Source: Bathynomus jamesi (Eukaryota; Arthropoda; Malacostraca; Isopoda; Cirolanidae). From it: a DNA stretch of 64,000 bases. The notes beneath the pieces are model-generated. The model made no database searches and was not told the DNA's origin. It saw only the letters and a program-made list of their open reading frames with translations. Shown here piece after piece: positions 20,866 to 31,874 of this stretch. The position numbers and the translations under genes were made by a program. Positions within the stretch are counted from its first letter, which is position 1. Every line of letters begins with the position of its first letter. The stretch covers positions 731,501 through 795,500 of the forward strand of contig JAJOZX010000939.1 in NCBI GenBank assembly GCA_023014485.1. Reading direction: 5' to 3'.

Positions 20866-23847
20866 AGGGTGGAGCGAAAAATACTTTTTTTCTACTCTGA
20901 AGTTCTAATAGTGATTAAAAGTTGCATTTAGTGGACGATATATACCTGCCAAAATATGAGTTCATTTGTTTAATATTTTCAGCTGCCACCAGGGGCTAAA
21001 GTTAACACAATTTTGGGTAAAAAGGAAAAAAATGCATCTATTTTAGGTTTATCAAACTATTATAAAATTTTATCTTAGAATTATCTAATAGTTTGATTAA
21101 GATTCTTAAATGATAAGAATTCGTTTTGTAAAAATGCTTTTTCATATGCTTAATATCTTCAGCTGCCACAAGAGGGCTGAATTAACTTAAAAATTACAAT
21201 TAAGTATGATTCTGATTTACTTGAAAAAGGGAACAGTAATAAATTAGATGTCTCTCCTCCTTTATACTGGCTTGAGACAGTTAAGAAACGTTATTTCGTG
21301 CCTTAGCGGAGTTACCACCCTTTCCCCAACCAACCTCCCTCTAGAAAGGGTTCTTGCTGAAGCCTATTTAGTAATTTGCTTTTGTGTCAAATTTTGGCTG
21401 TTTTTTCCTTGATTCTAATGTAGCACGAATCCAACCGTCTCTGTTTGTAGGTCCGCAGACTGATCCAGCAGCGTCTGTAACGAGCTTGACGCATCTCTCT
21501 ACGGCTTGTGTATGACATGGAAACTGAAATAATTCTGAATGAAGAGTAGTACCATGTTTGATGCATGATTCAATATCATCAAGAGAAACTCCTTTGGTTA
21601 TCGGTGGTTCTGCTATCTGAAAATCTTGCCACATAATGAGATCTGTATAGTCTTTGGCATAAAAATTTATTTCTGGCACCTTAAAATACCTGATAACATC
21701 TGTTTCTTGAATGCATGCCCTTGCTTTTATGATTACGCCTAAATCCCAACTTACGCACATGCTCCCTTTCATCAGCTATCATTGCAATGAGAATGTTTTC
21801 TTGATTTGCGTAATATGCATTTCGCTGAATGACTGAGTCATGTACTCTCCTAAGCTCTTCACGGAGATACCGGCTTCTTGCAATCATATGCCACATATGT
21901 TTAGCACCATATTGGCATAATGGTTTACGCTTTATCTGAAACCACATTGGTGCGTATACCCTAACAATGAAAGTAGCTAATTCTTGTAAATTGCCTGAAG
22001 GATTCTCTGTGCTTGCATATAACCACAGAGTCCTGTTTGCTGTGGTGAGCCACCTTGAATGTGATATATTGCCTGGACTCTTATGACTAAGACTCTTTGA
22101 GAATGTTCCACTTGATATAGCCTTGTGAATTTCAAGAAGGTATTTCTGGTCAGTACTTATGTCATCTACATCAACTTCACACATGTCCTCTTGAATTTCA
22201 ATGGGTTTGAAGTTAACTATGGGAAGCTTTTCACAGTCTGAAAGTGCTCGGCCAATTTCTCCTGAAAATGCTCTTGGTCCAGTAGTGGTACCATCCAAGT
22301 GATGAAACAGATGGCACAATGGAAGTTCATTAAGGTGTAAAAGGCATATCAGCCACTGCAATGGCTTATTAAAGGCTTCTTCCAGTAATCTTATTGTGCC
22401 TCCAATACTACCAGTGTTAACCACTGTCGAATCACAGCCAACTGCAACGATGTTCCCTATATCAACATTCCTTTCTTTCAAGCAATTCACTAGCGCTGTG
22501 CAAATGTATTTAGCTTTGTCACTGGAAGGTGTCACATGTGCAAAGTACAGAGAGTGTGGTTCAGATATTATGCTGATATGCTCTTCGCGTTTGGTTCTTT
22601 GGTGGTTAGAGCCATCACTCTCCTGGACTTGAATCATTGTTTTATCCTTTCTGCCATCAAAGTATAACGCATGGTTTTTGGCTCTCCTATCTGTTGTAGT
22701 TCCTTTCTCTGTTTTTGTCTTTCACGTCTTAGCTTACTTCTGTCTATAATATTCCCTTTGTCTTCGGGAGTAACAATTTTAAGATCTGCCAATACTGCAG
22801 AAGCAATAGCAGCCCCAGCTCTGTCCGACATTTTAAATCTATCACAAGTAATTGCTAATGAAGGCAGTGGCTCACGCATCTGTTGTTCTGATATTACATA
22901 TTGAGTCGAGGTTGTATCTTCCTCATTATCTTCAGATATCTCTTCTAGTTGTTGAAGTTCACTTGTCTCTGTTTCGATTTGTAAGTTGGCGTATTGGTTA
23001 TAGCAGCACTATAAGTTGGTAGTTGCATATCACTCATCTCACAAGGTACTTCAAATATGGCACACTTCATATGTTCTCTAGTGAAATGTTTATATTTAGT
23101 ATTTGATGCCATAATATTTTTAAGAAAAATTCACAATCACAAAATATCCTGTAACATCAAAACATTATATAATTAATATATATAATATATTTTATAAGTA
23201 TATATAATATATTATATAAATATATAATATATTATAAATAAACTAAAATTATATAATACATTATAACAAGCATTTTATAATAAAATCAATATTACTCTAT
23301 ATAAATCACTTTAAAATAGTTTATAATATTCCGATCATATTAAAAAACTCTCCGATCAACTAAGCGACTAGGCCTACTACCTAAGAAGACAAGTGTTAAC
23401 ACACTGTTCTAATGACTCACAGAAAGAAATTCCTTCACACCAAAACCCTCCTCCACAACCCTCCCCAAACCCTTCCCCACAACATTCAGTGTAGTCTCAA
23501 CATGACTCAGTTACTCTAAATTGTGTTAACTTCAGCTCTCTTGTGGCAGCTGAAGATATTAAGCATATGAAAAGGCATTTTTACAAAACGAATTCCTATC
23601 ATTTACGAATCTTAATCAAACTATTAGATAATTCTAAGATAAAAGTTTATAATAGTTTGACAAACCTAAAATAGAAGCATTTTTTTCCTTTTTATACAAA
23701 ATTGTGTTAACTTTAGCCCCCTGGTGGCAGCTGAAAATTTTAAACAAATGAACTCATATTTTGGCAGGCATATTTCCTCCACTAAATGCAACTTTTAATC
23801 ACTATTCGAACTTCATACTAGAAAAAAAGTATTTTTCGCTCCACCCT
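20866..23847 (-). mobile_element. Unclassified DNA transposon, family C (complete, long TIRs)
   Basis: The left end AGGGTGGAGCGAAAAATAC is mirrored by GTATTTTTCGCTCCACCCT on the right. The inverted repeats are long, about 320 bp (20866-21187 and 23523-23847), and highly similar throughout, including CAGCTGCCAC(C/A)AG(G)GGG-type words. The flanks are AGT on both sides (20863-20865 and 23848-23850), a 3-bp target duplication. One gene lies between the repeats on the minus strand. Both ends are present, so this defines the whole element. Confidence 0.85.
21368..23112 (-). pseudogene. Family C DDE-like transposase candidate
   Basis: The ATG at 23112 starts MASNTKYKHFTREHMKCAIF. Frameshifts near 22990, 22675 and 21735 break the frame, but the blocks are clear: MSDRAGAAIASAVLADLKIV, YFDGRKDKTM, REEHISIISEPHSLYF, VAVGCDSTVVNTGSIGGTIR, LQWLICLLHLNELPLCHLF, LDGTTTGPRAFSGEIG, NISHSRWLTTANRTLWLY, VIQRNAYYANQENILIAMI, INFYAKDYTDLIMWQ, FQFPCHTQAVERCVKLVTDA and WIRATLESRKKQPKF before a TAA at 21368. 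I recall many uncharacterised spider, aphid and Hydra proteins with these blocks, with no domain name. The D of FDGRKD, the D of CDST and the C..H of CLLH are plausible catalytic-fold residues, by inference. Confidence 0.65.
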
Positions 23848-23850
23848 AGT

Positions 23851-24229
23851 GGGCAGAATATATGCGATTTATCTTCTTGCAAAGTTTTAAATATCCATAA
23901 ATCTTCAATTAATGTTTCGTTCTGACATTACTTTAAAAAAGGGACTTCTGAAATACAGTTTTAGATGACTTTAATCCGAATTTTAATCAAAAGATAAAAT
24001 ATTAATCTATAGAAGAGGATGTTTTGCTATAAATTAAAGATATACAAAATATTAATTTTTTTTATAATAATTTAGTCTCATTGACAAATTTAGTGCATTT
24101 CTTCTCCTGTGGTTGAGTACACCGTGGGCTTGTCACGGCACTGCTTTCCGTTAGATTAGTAAGTTTAAGCGACTCTGTGTCTAATCAGTAAAGGAATGGG
24201 TGGTCGATCTCTTCGTTTGGATGATGTAA
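23851..24229. other. AT-rich non-coding stretch
   Basis: I see no gene or recognised element between the right end of family C and the start of the dispersed repeat. ATATTAATTTTT-like sequence dominates. Confidence 0.5.
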
Positions 24230-24921
24230 TGCAGTGACCCGAAGATGGTTCGGATTCCACGTAAAGCTGCAGGTCCCTTCCATCATGTGACATTTGCCAT
24301 GATGAAAGAGGTTGCCCAAACCCTAACATCACCATCCTGCTACTTCTGAGGTAACCTCAGGTATACTAAAATTTTTACTTCCACTTCACTCTCTTGGCGG
24401 GAGTAGTATAGCCACTTTTGGGGAGAGGAAATTGGATCAATTTGAAAATTTCCCCCCCACCGTCCTTCATGACGGTCTCCTGCCTACCTTCATGAGGATC
24501 CTTCACCATCCTTCATGACGGTCTCCCCTTTATGAAGTGTATTTCATGGTCTATCATGAAAAAAATTAAAATTAAAAAATTAAAAAGGATTCATCTTCGC
24601 CTTCCTTCATGGTCTTTCATGAGAAAAAAAATCCTCCTTGGGGTTGCTTCACGGTCTTTCATGAGAGATATTTAAACAAACAAAAACAGACAAACACAAA
24701 CAAAAACAGACAACAAAAAAGATTAATTTTTCTTCCTTGGGTTCCTTCACGGTTTTTCATGAGAGAAATTTAAACAAACAAACAAACAAACATTCGAGTA
24801 CGAAAAAAGGCACTTTTTACCCACCGTTCTGCCGCGTTCCGTCGTGGGGCCCCCGCTAGTTTTATTTTGATGGAAGAATTCGTGCAGAAGATGCATGCAT
24901 TTCTAGAGCACCAGGCTTCTG

Positions 24922-24953
<32 letters not shown>

Positions 24954-25163
24954 CTAGTAAATGAAACCAACGTGTATATCATGTATATAAGAACTGTAGT
25001 GTCTGGCAAATAGCAAAGATTTCTTTAACGCTGTCCGTGACCTTATGGCAACATGAGCTGGACAAACGAGCCTTGCAATGTGAATGATTATTTTGGTTTA
25101 AATAGGGAAAACGCTAAAATAAATAACTCAGGTATGAAAAGGTTACTACTTACCGAAAGCCAG
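24230..25163 (-). repeat. Dispersed repeat R-E, copy 1
   Basis: The segment is found again, in the opposite orientation, at 45.37-46.29 kb. Shared blocks are the end CTGGCTTTC..TAA, the words GGACAAACGAGCCTTGCAA, CTTTTTACCCACCGTTC, GGGGCCCC(C/T)GCTAG and a series of CATGAAAGACCGTGAAG-like units spaced by A/T runs. An (AT)n array lies inside at 24925-24952. No protein is recognised. The sharp outer boundary (25163) suggests an element terminus. Confidence 0.65.
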
Positions 25164-25525
25164 CCTATTCTAATTGACCTATTCGAAGACGTGTAAGAGC
25201 TCAAAAAATACAGCAGAAAACTTAAAAAAATTTTGATCGTTTCGGCTTAATATATTAATAACGATACCACACAAAATAAAATTAGAATAAATACAGTTAA
25301 TTCATAAACAAATTTTGGTGCTTTCCTGTTAACGGGAATACCCAACCGCCCGCCATCATCTGGACTCGTATCTTGCGGAATTCATGTGGCGACAACGTAC
25401 CGAAAGAAGCGACGTTAGGTCAACTGTACGCCATGGTTATACCAGATAAGTAAGTTTGTGCCAAAAAAAACTTTCTTAATATATGCAATTAAAAAAAACG
25501 GCTAGCGAGTTTTACGGGGGATACT

Positions 25526-26275
25526 CAGATATTGGATCTTATTAAAAATTTGGACTGTGTCAAATGTTTTTGAAAATTTTGTCACTTGTACAGTTTTTTA
25601 TGCTGATTCTAAATATGCAACTCATTTTTTCGGAAATAAATATTTAACATTTTATTGGCGTTTGTTTGCAGGAATAGTGCCAGCTTCTCCATACGAACTC
25701 GCAAAAAACAGTAATTTTTGTTGTTATTAATGTTTATTTGTTGCCTGCTTACACCTAGTTTAGTGTGAATATTATTGTTGTAGTGTGAGCATATGATAAT
25801 GCAGGGCTATAATCTATCTACTTGCGAGTTGCCTCCGGTTAATTGAATGCCCGGTTAGGTCAATTGAATGCCCGGTTAGGTCAACTGAATGCCCAGTTAG
25901 GTCAACTGAATGCCCAGTTAGGTCAACTGTACGCCCTTGACGATTGGTTAGGTTAAGTCGTGATATTTTCGTTAAAACTAACGAAAATATTATGACTCAA
26001 CCTAACCAATCGTCAAGGGCGTACAGTTGACCTAACCGGGCATTCAATTGACCGGGGAACATTAATAACAAAAATTACTGTTTATGCGAGTTCGTATGCA
26101 GAAGCTGGCACTATTCCTGCAAACAAACGCCAATAAAATGTTAAATATTTATTTCCGCAAAAAATGAGTTGCATATTTAGAATCAGCATAAAAAACTCTA
26201 CTAGTGACAAAATTGAAAAAAAAATTTGACGCAGTCCAAATTTTTAATGAGATCCCAGATATTTCTATAACATGT
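25526..26275. mobile_element. Foldback element with ~210-bp arms
   Basis: The left arm (about 25526-25735) contains TTAAAAATTTGGACTG, ATGCTGATTCTAAATATGCA and TTGCAGGAATAGTGCCAGCT. The right arm (about 26065-26275) is its inverted copy. The centre holds a second palindrome made of GGTTAGGT units (25838-26058). No coding capacity is seen. The nested palindromes make it a candidate foldback transposon or a MITE carrying another insertion. Confidence 0.65.
25838..26058. repeat. Foldback element of ~20-bp GGTTAGGT units, copy ii
   Basis: The left arm has four units of the form TTGAATGCCCGGTTAGGTCA and then GTACGCCCTTGACGATTGGT. The centre is TTTTCGTTAAAACTAACGAA, and the right arm is the inverted copy ending in CCTAACCGGGCATTCAATTG. 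It sits at the centre of a larger foldback. Confidence 0.8.
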
Positions 26276-26567
26276 GTTCTAAACAGAGCCTCTCCCCCCA
26301 CCTCATACTCATGATTATCTTTGATGGATCATGTCAAGAATAGTGAACCCAACACCTGCAGGGTTCGCTATTCTTGACAAGGGAATTTTTGGGTTCGCTA
26401 TTCTTGACATGGTAAAATTGGGTTCGCTATTCTTGACATGGGAAGTCCTCAAGGACGTTTTCATAACTTCAGACGGTAGGTTTATGTTTCCCAATTTTAA
26501 ATAATTAGTTAAGGACGTATTAAATGCTTTTATATTAGTCTTTTTTTATTTAACCAAACTAGCACGA

Positions 26568-26728
26568 CTTAACCTAACCAATCGTCAATGCCGTACAGTA
26601 TAAAGAATCCTCTTCTCTTAATAATAAAATAAATAATAAATAAATAAAAATTTATTGTTTTTTATTTATTTTTTTAGGTTAATTGTACGCCCTTGACGAT
26701 TGGTTAGGTTAAGTCGTGATAGTTTGGT
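26568..26728. repeat. GGTTAGGT foldback, copy iii
   Basis: ACGACTTAACCTAACCAATC on the left and its inverted copy GATTGGTTAGGTTAAGTCGT on the right enclose an A/T-rich spacer rich in AATAAATA. Confidence 0.7.
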
Positions 26729-26904
26729 TAATTTTTGCTACCCGCGACCCGCACGAAGGGCATAAGGCTAAAATTAACAACATGCGAGGATGCAAACGCG
26801 AATTTCTTCCAGGTTATTTACAACAGTTCATGTGGATGGAAAGAAATAAAGTAAACATGTTAATTAATTTCTGTAACGCAATTGCCACTCAATTTCCTTT
26901 TTAA
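26725..26904 (+). pseudogene. ISXO2/Merlin-type transposase C-terminus
   Basis: The frame reads TRDPHEGHKAKINNMRG and then REFLPGYLQQFMWMERN, with a TAA at 26902. This matches the tail of ISXO2/IS1016-like DDE transposases (EGHWxKxK...H/GYLxEFMW), where the E of HEGH would be the last catalytic residue. The first two catalytic residues and the N-terminus have been deleted, so the element depends on a helper. Confidence 0.65.
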
Positions 26905-27239
26905 TAAATTAGTATACGGTTCATTTTCATTTCAGTAAATTGTTTTATTTATTCTTTCATCAATAAAGTGAAGATTACATATGTTTAACTTTTTCCTTTA
27001 CATATTTATATTGGGTTTGCTATTCTTGACATGGGAACTTTTGGGTTCGCTATTCTTGACAAGGGAATTTTTGGGTTCGCTATTCTTGACATGGTAAAAT
27101 TGGGTTCGCTATTCTTGACATGATCCTCTTTGATTTATCAACATCCAACTGTAAATACTTGGCCAAAAGCTACAACTTTAACACAACTACATTTTCCATC
27201 ACTGGCAAAGATTAATTTATTTATCCTCGTATTAGCTAT

Positions 27240-27800
27240 ACAAAAACAACAAACAAAACAAAACATCTTTATTGCGGATCATTCACAAACCATAGCCACT
27301 TAATCTAACATACGAGCACAATCTCACATATTATACACTGAACTTAGTACAAAAATAAGGCCAACAGAGCCACTTAATCTAGTGTACTGGCACACTGTTT
27401 GATTAATTATCTGGCAATTTTATGTATATTGTTATTACACGAGACATCATTATATACGTAGGAGAAAATAATTGTAGCTTAATAAAAAAATCAAAGAAAT
27501 TATGAAAATAAAAGTTCAATAAAAATGCTGATGAATTAAGGGAAACTAAGTTCGTATATGATTTTGTGAAACTATATTTTAAATTATTAATTATAGAACA
27601 AACAAAACAGCTTTGTTGCGGATTATTCACAATCCATAGTCACTTAACCTAACATACAAGTACAATCTTACGTATTATACACTGAACGTAATACAAAATA
27701 AGGTCAACATAGTCACTTAACCTAACATATGAGTACAAAAATAAGGCCAGCATAGCCATTTATCCCAACATACAAATGCAATCTTATTATAACACAACTT
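27240..27800. repeat. Direct duplication, ~360 bp period
   Basis: AAAACA(T/G)CTTT(A/G)TTGCGGAT and the following ~130 bp at 27.26 kb recur at 27.61 kb with the same order of words (CACTTAA(T/C)CTAACATAC, ATTATACACTGAAC, AATAAGG). A shorter third partial repeat of CACTTAACCTAACATA starts near 27.72 kb. No gene is seen. Confidence 0.6.
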
Positions 27801-28465
27801 AATATGCATATAATCTTTCCTACATTACAAAATAAGGTATTGTAAGCCAGCAGCTGTCTGAATCAAGTCTGCCATATAGGTGAGAGGTACACAGTATCTG
27901 AAGACAGGACTTTGCACAATAACACATTAGAGCTGTTTCGGACTCTATTAATAAAATTATATACATTCTTCCGGATTAACATTTGTCTGGTAGGTCGGTT
28001 ACGAGTAGTAAACAAAACTTGCACTGCACCATTTTGGTTCCCTACATAGCACACTAAAATATTATTATAAGCAACAGAGAGTTTATTCATACTATACAAT
28101 ACTATACAATAATATTAAACTATACAGTACTATACAATAATATTAAACTATACAATACTCTACTATACTATATAATACTGTACAATAATCAACTCTTGTC
28201 TCGAAGCAGTTATTCCAACAATATACACATTAAGCATCAGAGGGGGGAACAGAGAAACGACAAGTTATCTTTCCAATCGACCACTGTGATTCCATTTCTG
28301 TTGTCCATTTCTGTACAAACGGCAATAAGGAGACTATTTTACAAACACAATATATATGCATAATCAACCATACACTTTTTACACATGTATAGTATTTAAT
28401 ACCTAAAGCGTAATAACTATCCATGGATATTTACACAAGTCATGTCTAAAGGCATATTATATATA
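27801..28465. other. Low-complexity non-coding stretch
   Basis: From about 28094 to 28195 the sequence is built of ACTATACAATA-like words, an imperfect tandem array. I see no gene or known element around it. Confidence 0.5.
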
Positions 28466-28469
28466 TATA

Positions 28470-28672
28470 TAAAAGGAGGAGCTTGTAGGCGTCATTCCAA
28501 CAAAAGACAAGGAAGTGTCTGAACCCTGTTTCTCCCATCACTCTCCTCCTTAGCTGATCTTTTCCCGCGTCTCATCCACCCTGTGAGCAGCGCAGCATGC
28601 TCTCAAACACACACATCTCTCCATATTCCTCACTACATATACATGCAGCTTACACACTACATAGGCTTTTCA
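28470..28672 (+). mobile_element. LINE family L2a, 5' leader fragment
   Basis: The block is homologous to 14800-14985: it carries CCTGTGAGCAGCGCAGCATG, AACACACACATCTCTCC and CATTCCTCACTACATATACATGC-like words in the same order. It stops where the IS630-type terminus begins at 28680. Confidence 0.7.
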
Positions 28673-28679
28673 AAAAGTA

Positions 28680-29800
28680 CAGGGTGTCCATAAATGATTA
28701 CCCTGATTAAAGCATGCTATAACTTTTAAATAAACACTCGTATTCAAACACAGTTTTAATCATAAGTAGATAAACATACAAAGTTTTGATACATAGTTAA
28801 TGAACTTAATAAGCTTCCACATATGCACCCCTAGTGGCACGTAAAATGTCTAAACGGTATTCACACTCACGCCACACATTTTCCAACATTTGTGGGTTAA
28901 CTGTTGCAATTGCATCCGTAATGCGTTCTCGCAATGTCCTGATATCTGGAACAACTGTTGCATAAACCAAATCTTTAACATGACCCCAGAGAAAGAAATC
29001 CAGCGGGGTAATGTCTGGTGATCTTGGGGGCCATGGGATTGGCCCGTCCCTGCCAATCCATCGATTTGGAAATGTTGCGTCGAGAGTTTCACGAACAACA
29101 TGCGCCCAATGAGGGGTGCCCCATCTTATTGGAAGATGATAGTTGGCTGCCTGTCCTGCAGCTGGGGGATGGCGTAATTGGTGAGCATATCCAGGTACAC
29201 AGTTGCGGAAACAGTGTTCTCAGCGAAGAAGAAAGGACCAATTATCTGGTCATGCATTAGTCCACACCAGACATTGATCTTCGGACTGCCCCGAATATGC
29301 TCCCTTACGGCATGTGGGTTTTCCGATCCACAAATACGCACATTGTGTCTGTTGACTCTACCACGAAGATGAAACGTAGCCTCGTCTGAAAAGCAGACAC
29401 GTAACAAGAAGTCATTATCCTCGTCATCAGGCTTCAGTTCTTGAACAATTTGTACCTTGTAGGCGTGTAACTTCAAACGTTTGTGTAACACCTTGTGCAC
29501 CGTAGACTTCGGTATCTTTAGTTGGCATGAAGCTTGTCTCACCGATTTCCTTGGTGACCGTGTGAAAGCAGTTTAAATGTTTTCCACCGTCCCATCAGAA
29601 ACTGATGGTCTACCACTGCTCTTTCCCTTTTCCACGTTTCCAGTTTCCAAGAATTTTTTCGTCCACGACTTAATTAACTTCACATCAGGTGGATTCTTTC
29701 CATACTTTGTTCTGAACCTTCGTTGAACACTGACAGGAGATTTTGTTTCTGCAAGCCACACAGCACATTGTGCCTTCTCAAGATTATATTATTCTTTATA
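28680..29800 (-). mobile_element. IS630/mariner-type transposon, one end preserved
   Basis: The left terminus CAGGGTGTCCATAAATGATT is preceded by TA, as expected for a superfamily that targets TA. The matching right terminus is not found after the N-terminal coding end near 29.8 kb, so that side is truncated. The gene inside is on the minus strand. Confidence 0.7.
28806..29795 (-). pseudogene. IS630/mariner-type transposase
   Basis: The N-terminus reads VWLAETKSPVSVQRRFRTKY, then GRPSVSDGTVENI, and after an in-frame TAA (29573-29575) CQLKIPKSTVHKVLHKRLKL, so both helix-turn-helix parts are present. The first catalytic block is VCFSDEATFHLRG. A frameshift near 29120 precedes the DGAP block, and the third acidic block can be read as TPLDFFLWGHVKDLVY. 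The last residues are RGAYVEAY before a TAA at 28806-28808. A short deletion lies between LKPDDEDNDF and LLRVCFSDE. It is inactive. It belongs to the same subgroup as the fragments at 0.65, 12.8, 61.6 and 62.1 kb. Confidence 0.8.
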
Positions 29801-30145
29801 ATTCTTTTTAGTACCTTACCTACCAACAAATGTTAAACCAATGCCGTTGTAATTTCTTCACATCCCTTCCGTGAATGGGCACCACATCAGCAAAGCAATC
29901 TCTGCATATTTAATCATTTCAAGTAACGGACTACATCTTTCTTTTATGAAGCCAACCAGGTATTTAAATTAGCTAATATTCCAGTGTTCACCACAACAAC
30001 TGGCAACACACTTCAAAATCCAGCCTTGTAGTAAAAAAGTTTACAAAAAAGTATTTATATATTTCTACCAAAGTGGAGGGCTTGCTAGTTTAAACTGATT
30101 CATATCCTTCAACAAAAACTTATTACAGCCTTTTACCAAACCTGT

Positions 30146-30200
<55 letters not shown>

Positions 30201-31340
30201 CATATATATACTGTATATCGCAATCATCAAATTTTCAAGTATGAGCTAAAAGAAACAAACCTAACTTTAATGTACACAAAGTCAATATTTTTATTTTTCA
30301 CTCTAAATTAACGCCTTTTTGTAATTCACATAACAAATTATGCTGTCTTTACATTTTCCCAGTCGCTCCGTCGGCTTAACATTATCAAATGTTTTAGTAT
30401 TTTATCATTACAGGCTTTTACAATCAAGAGTGCAAAACATCTCTTTAATAGATACATATGCAGGCTAATGAATGCCTTAATTGTGCAAAGCCCCATCTAC
30501 TTACGAGATTTCTCCTCAAAAATTATATCACCTACCCTTAGTGAAATCATATATTACAGATGACATGACAAGTGAGCGCCTAGTCATAGCTATACTGAAA
30601 CATCTGTCAATTACACATTCAGCTGTAGATCCATCGACCAAACATTCCTATTATACAAGTAACCCAAAGGTATCTTATTGCTTATAAATCCTGAAGCTCT
30701 TACTATTGTAATTGAAATGAAGATCTTTAAATTTTCAGCCTCTTTTTCAAGCTCATAAACGCAATAAGAGGCACCGCTTTCGCACCAAGTATTTTATAGG
30801 GTAGGCAGGGTAGGCTTTGCCTGACCGTTAATTTTGTCAAATTTTAGAAGCAGGAATATATCAATATAAATTAGCACAATTAGACAAAATCTGTCGATCG
30901 CGCCCTCTTAATCCAATATCATATGATTTCTTTTTTTCATATTAGCTCTTACAACCTAAAACGCCCTGCCTACCTTGAATGTATAATAGAAATTCAACTA
31001 GTGTGGCGGATTTGATATATGCCATTTTTAATACAGAGTAAATGTACATATAGTCAGCGCGCGGACTTTCCTACTAAACGATACATTTTGCACGTTTACG
31101 CTCATTATGAAGCCATCCCGTATGAAGAAATATGAGAAACTACGATTGATTGTGGGGGGGGGGGTTAAAGGAAGAAGATTGATAGGCGAATAGTGTATGA
31201 CGTCACAAGGGGATGGGGGTTGGTTTGCGCGAATATACAAATCACTTAGTCTTTAGTATGACAAGTTTGACAACGTGTGAGTGATAGATGATGTGATCTA
31301 TGTGCTTTCTTTTCAATATAAGTTACTATTCTAGTGCCTT
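29801..31340. other. Non-coding stretch with (CA)n/(AT)n
   Basis: (CA)n at 30151-30180 and (TA)n at 30181-30208 are the clearest features. AGGGTAGGCAGGGTAGGCTT at 30798 and its near-inverse CCCTGCCTACCTT at 30966 could belong to the 5' end of the hAT element that follows, but I cannot prove a terminus. A run of eleven G lies at 31154-31164. No gene is seen. Confidence 0.5.
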
Positions 31341-31346
31341 ATTATA

Positions 31347-31676
31347 ATGGAAATTAGTATCGACTATTTGTTAAAAAACAATTTTTTAAAATTGGAAAGA
31401 GAACTGCAAATTCAGATTAAAAACTCAGGTAGGCCTAAATTAAATAATTTCAAAATAATAACATCTGATAAACAAGGCAATAGAGCCTTCTCAAATGATT
31501 GGTTTAGCAAAAAAATATGGCTGACTGGATGCCCAATAAGACAGAAATTGTTCTGTTGGCCTTGTTTGGAGTAAAGAAGGCTATCGAGATTTTAAAAACT
31601 TGAGCAAAGCGTGTACAAAACACGAATCATCAAAACTGCATTTAGAATGTTTAATGAAATTAAGTTTGTTTGCCAA
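31347..31676 (+). pseudogene. hAT transposase N-terminus (TTF-type zinc finger)
   Basis: The ATG at 31347 starts MEISIDYLLKNNFLKLERE, then GRPKLNNFK, NRAFSNDWFSKKIWLTGCPI and KLFCWPCL. After a one-base shift near 31570 it continues as FG, SKEGYRDFKNLSKACTKHE and LHLECL. The W..KWL.GC...LFC.PCL...F..H pattern is the TTF zinc finger that begins ZMYM1-like hAT transposases and binds DNA. The catalytic domain is gone because SINE and microsatellite sequence begins at about 31680. Confidence 0.75.
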
Positions 31677-31682
31677 GTATGT

Positions 31683-31702
31683 GTATATATATATATATAT
31701 GC
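31683..31702. repeat. (AT)n microsatellite
   Basis: A short TA array separates the hAT fragment from the SINE fragment. Confidence 0.9.
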
Positions 31703-31709
31703 ATATATA

Positions 31710-31851
31710 ACTGCAATGACCGCGCAGTCCGACCGGCAATTGGAAGGCCCTGGGTTCGATTCCCGGGCGGTTCGCCTCATTTTTCATTATTCGTTATCTC
31801 TCCTCCTCGTGTGCAGAAACGTTCCTTAACACTTATGTCGTTTCTATTCAT
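31710..31851 (+). mobile_element. tRNA-derived SINE, 5'-truncated head
   Basis: CTGCAATGACC and the last ~47 bases of the tRNA-like head (GACCGGCAATTGGAAGG, then GGTTCGATTCCCGGGCGGTT) are followed by the tail TCCTCGTGTGCAGAAACG and TCGTTTCTATTC, and then (AT)n. It is the same family as the 9.8-11.2 kb array, and its isolated state shows that the SINE's own 3' end adjoins (AT)n. Confidence 0.8.
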
Positions 31852-31874
31852 ATATATATATATATATATATATA
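31852..31874. repeat. (AT)n microsatellite
   Basis: A TA array between the SINE tail and the Tc1-like terminus; the Tc1-like element appears to have inserted into it. Confidence 0.9.

Larger units (their letters stand above)
26326..27126 (+). mobile_element. Merlin-type transposon, internally deleted
   Basis: The left end GGATCATGTCAAGAATAG is mirrored by CTATTCTTGACATGATCC on the right. Both flanks carry the 8-bp duplication TCTTTGAT (26318-26325 and 27127-27134). Each end also has three or four direct subterminal units of GGGTTCGCTATTCTTGACA. The 8-bp duplication, GG terminus and ISXO2-like protein tail fit the Merlin superfamily, whose known duplications are 8-9 bp. A GGTTAGGT foldback copy (26568-26728) is inserted in the body. 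Confidence 0.8.
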
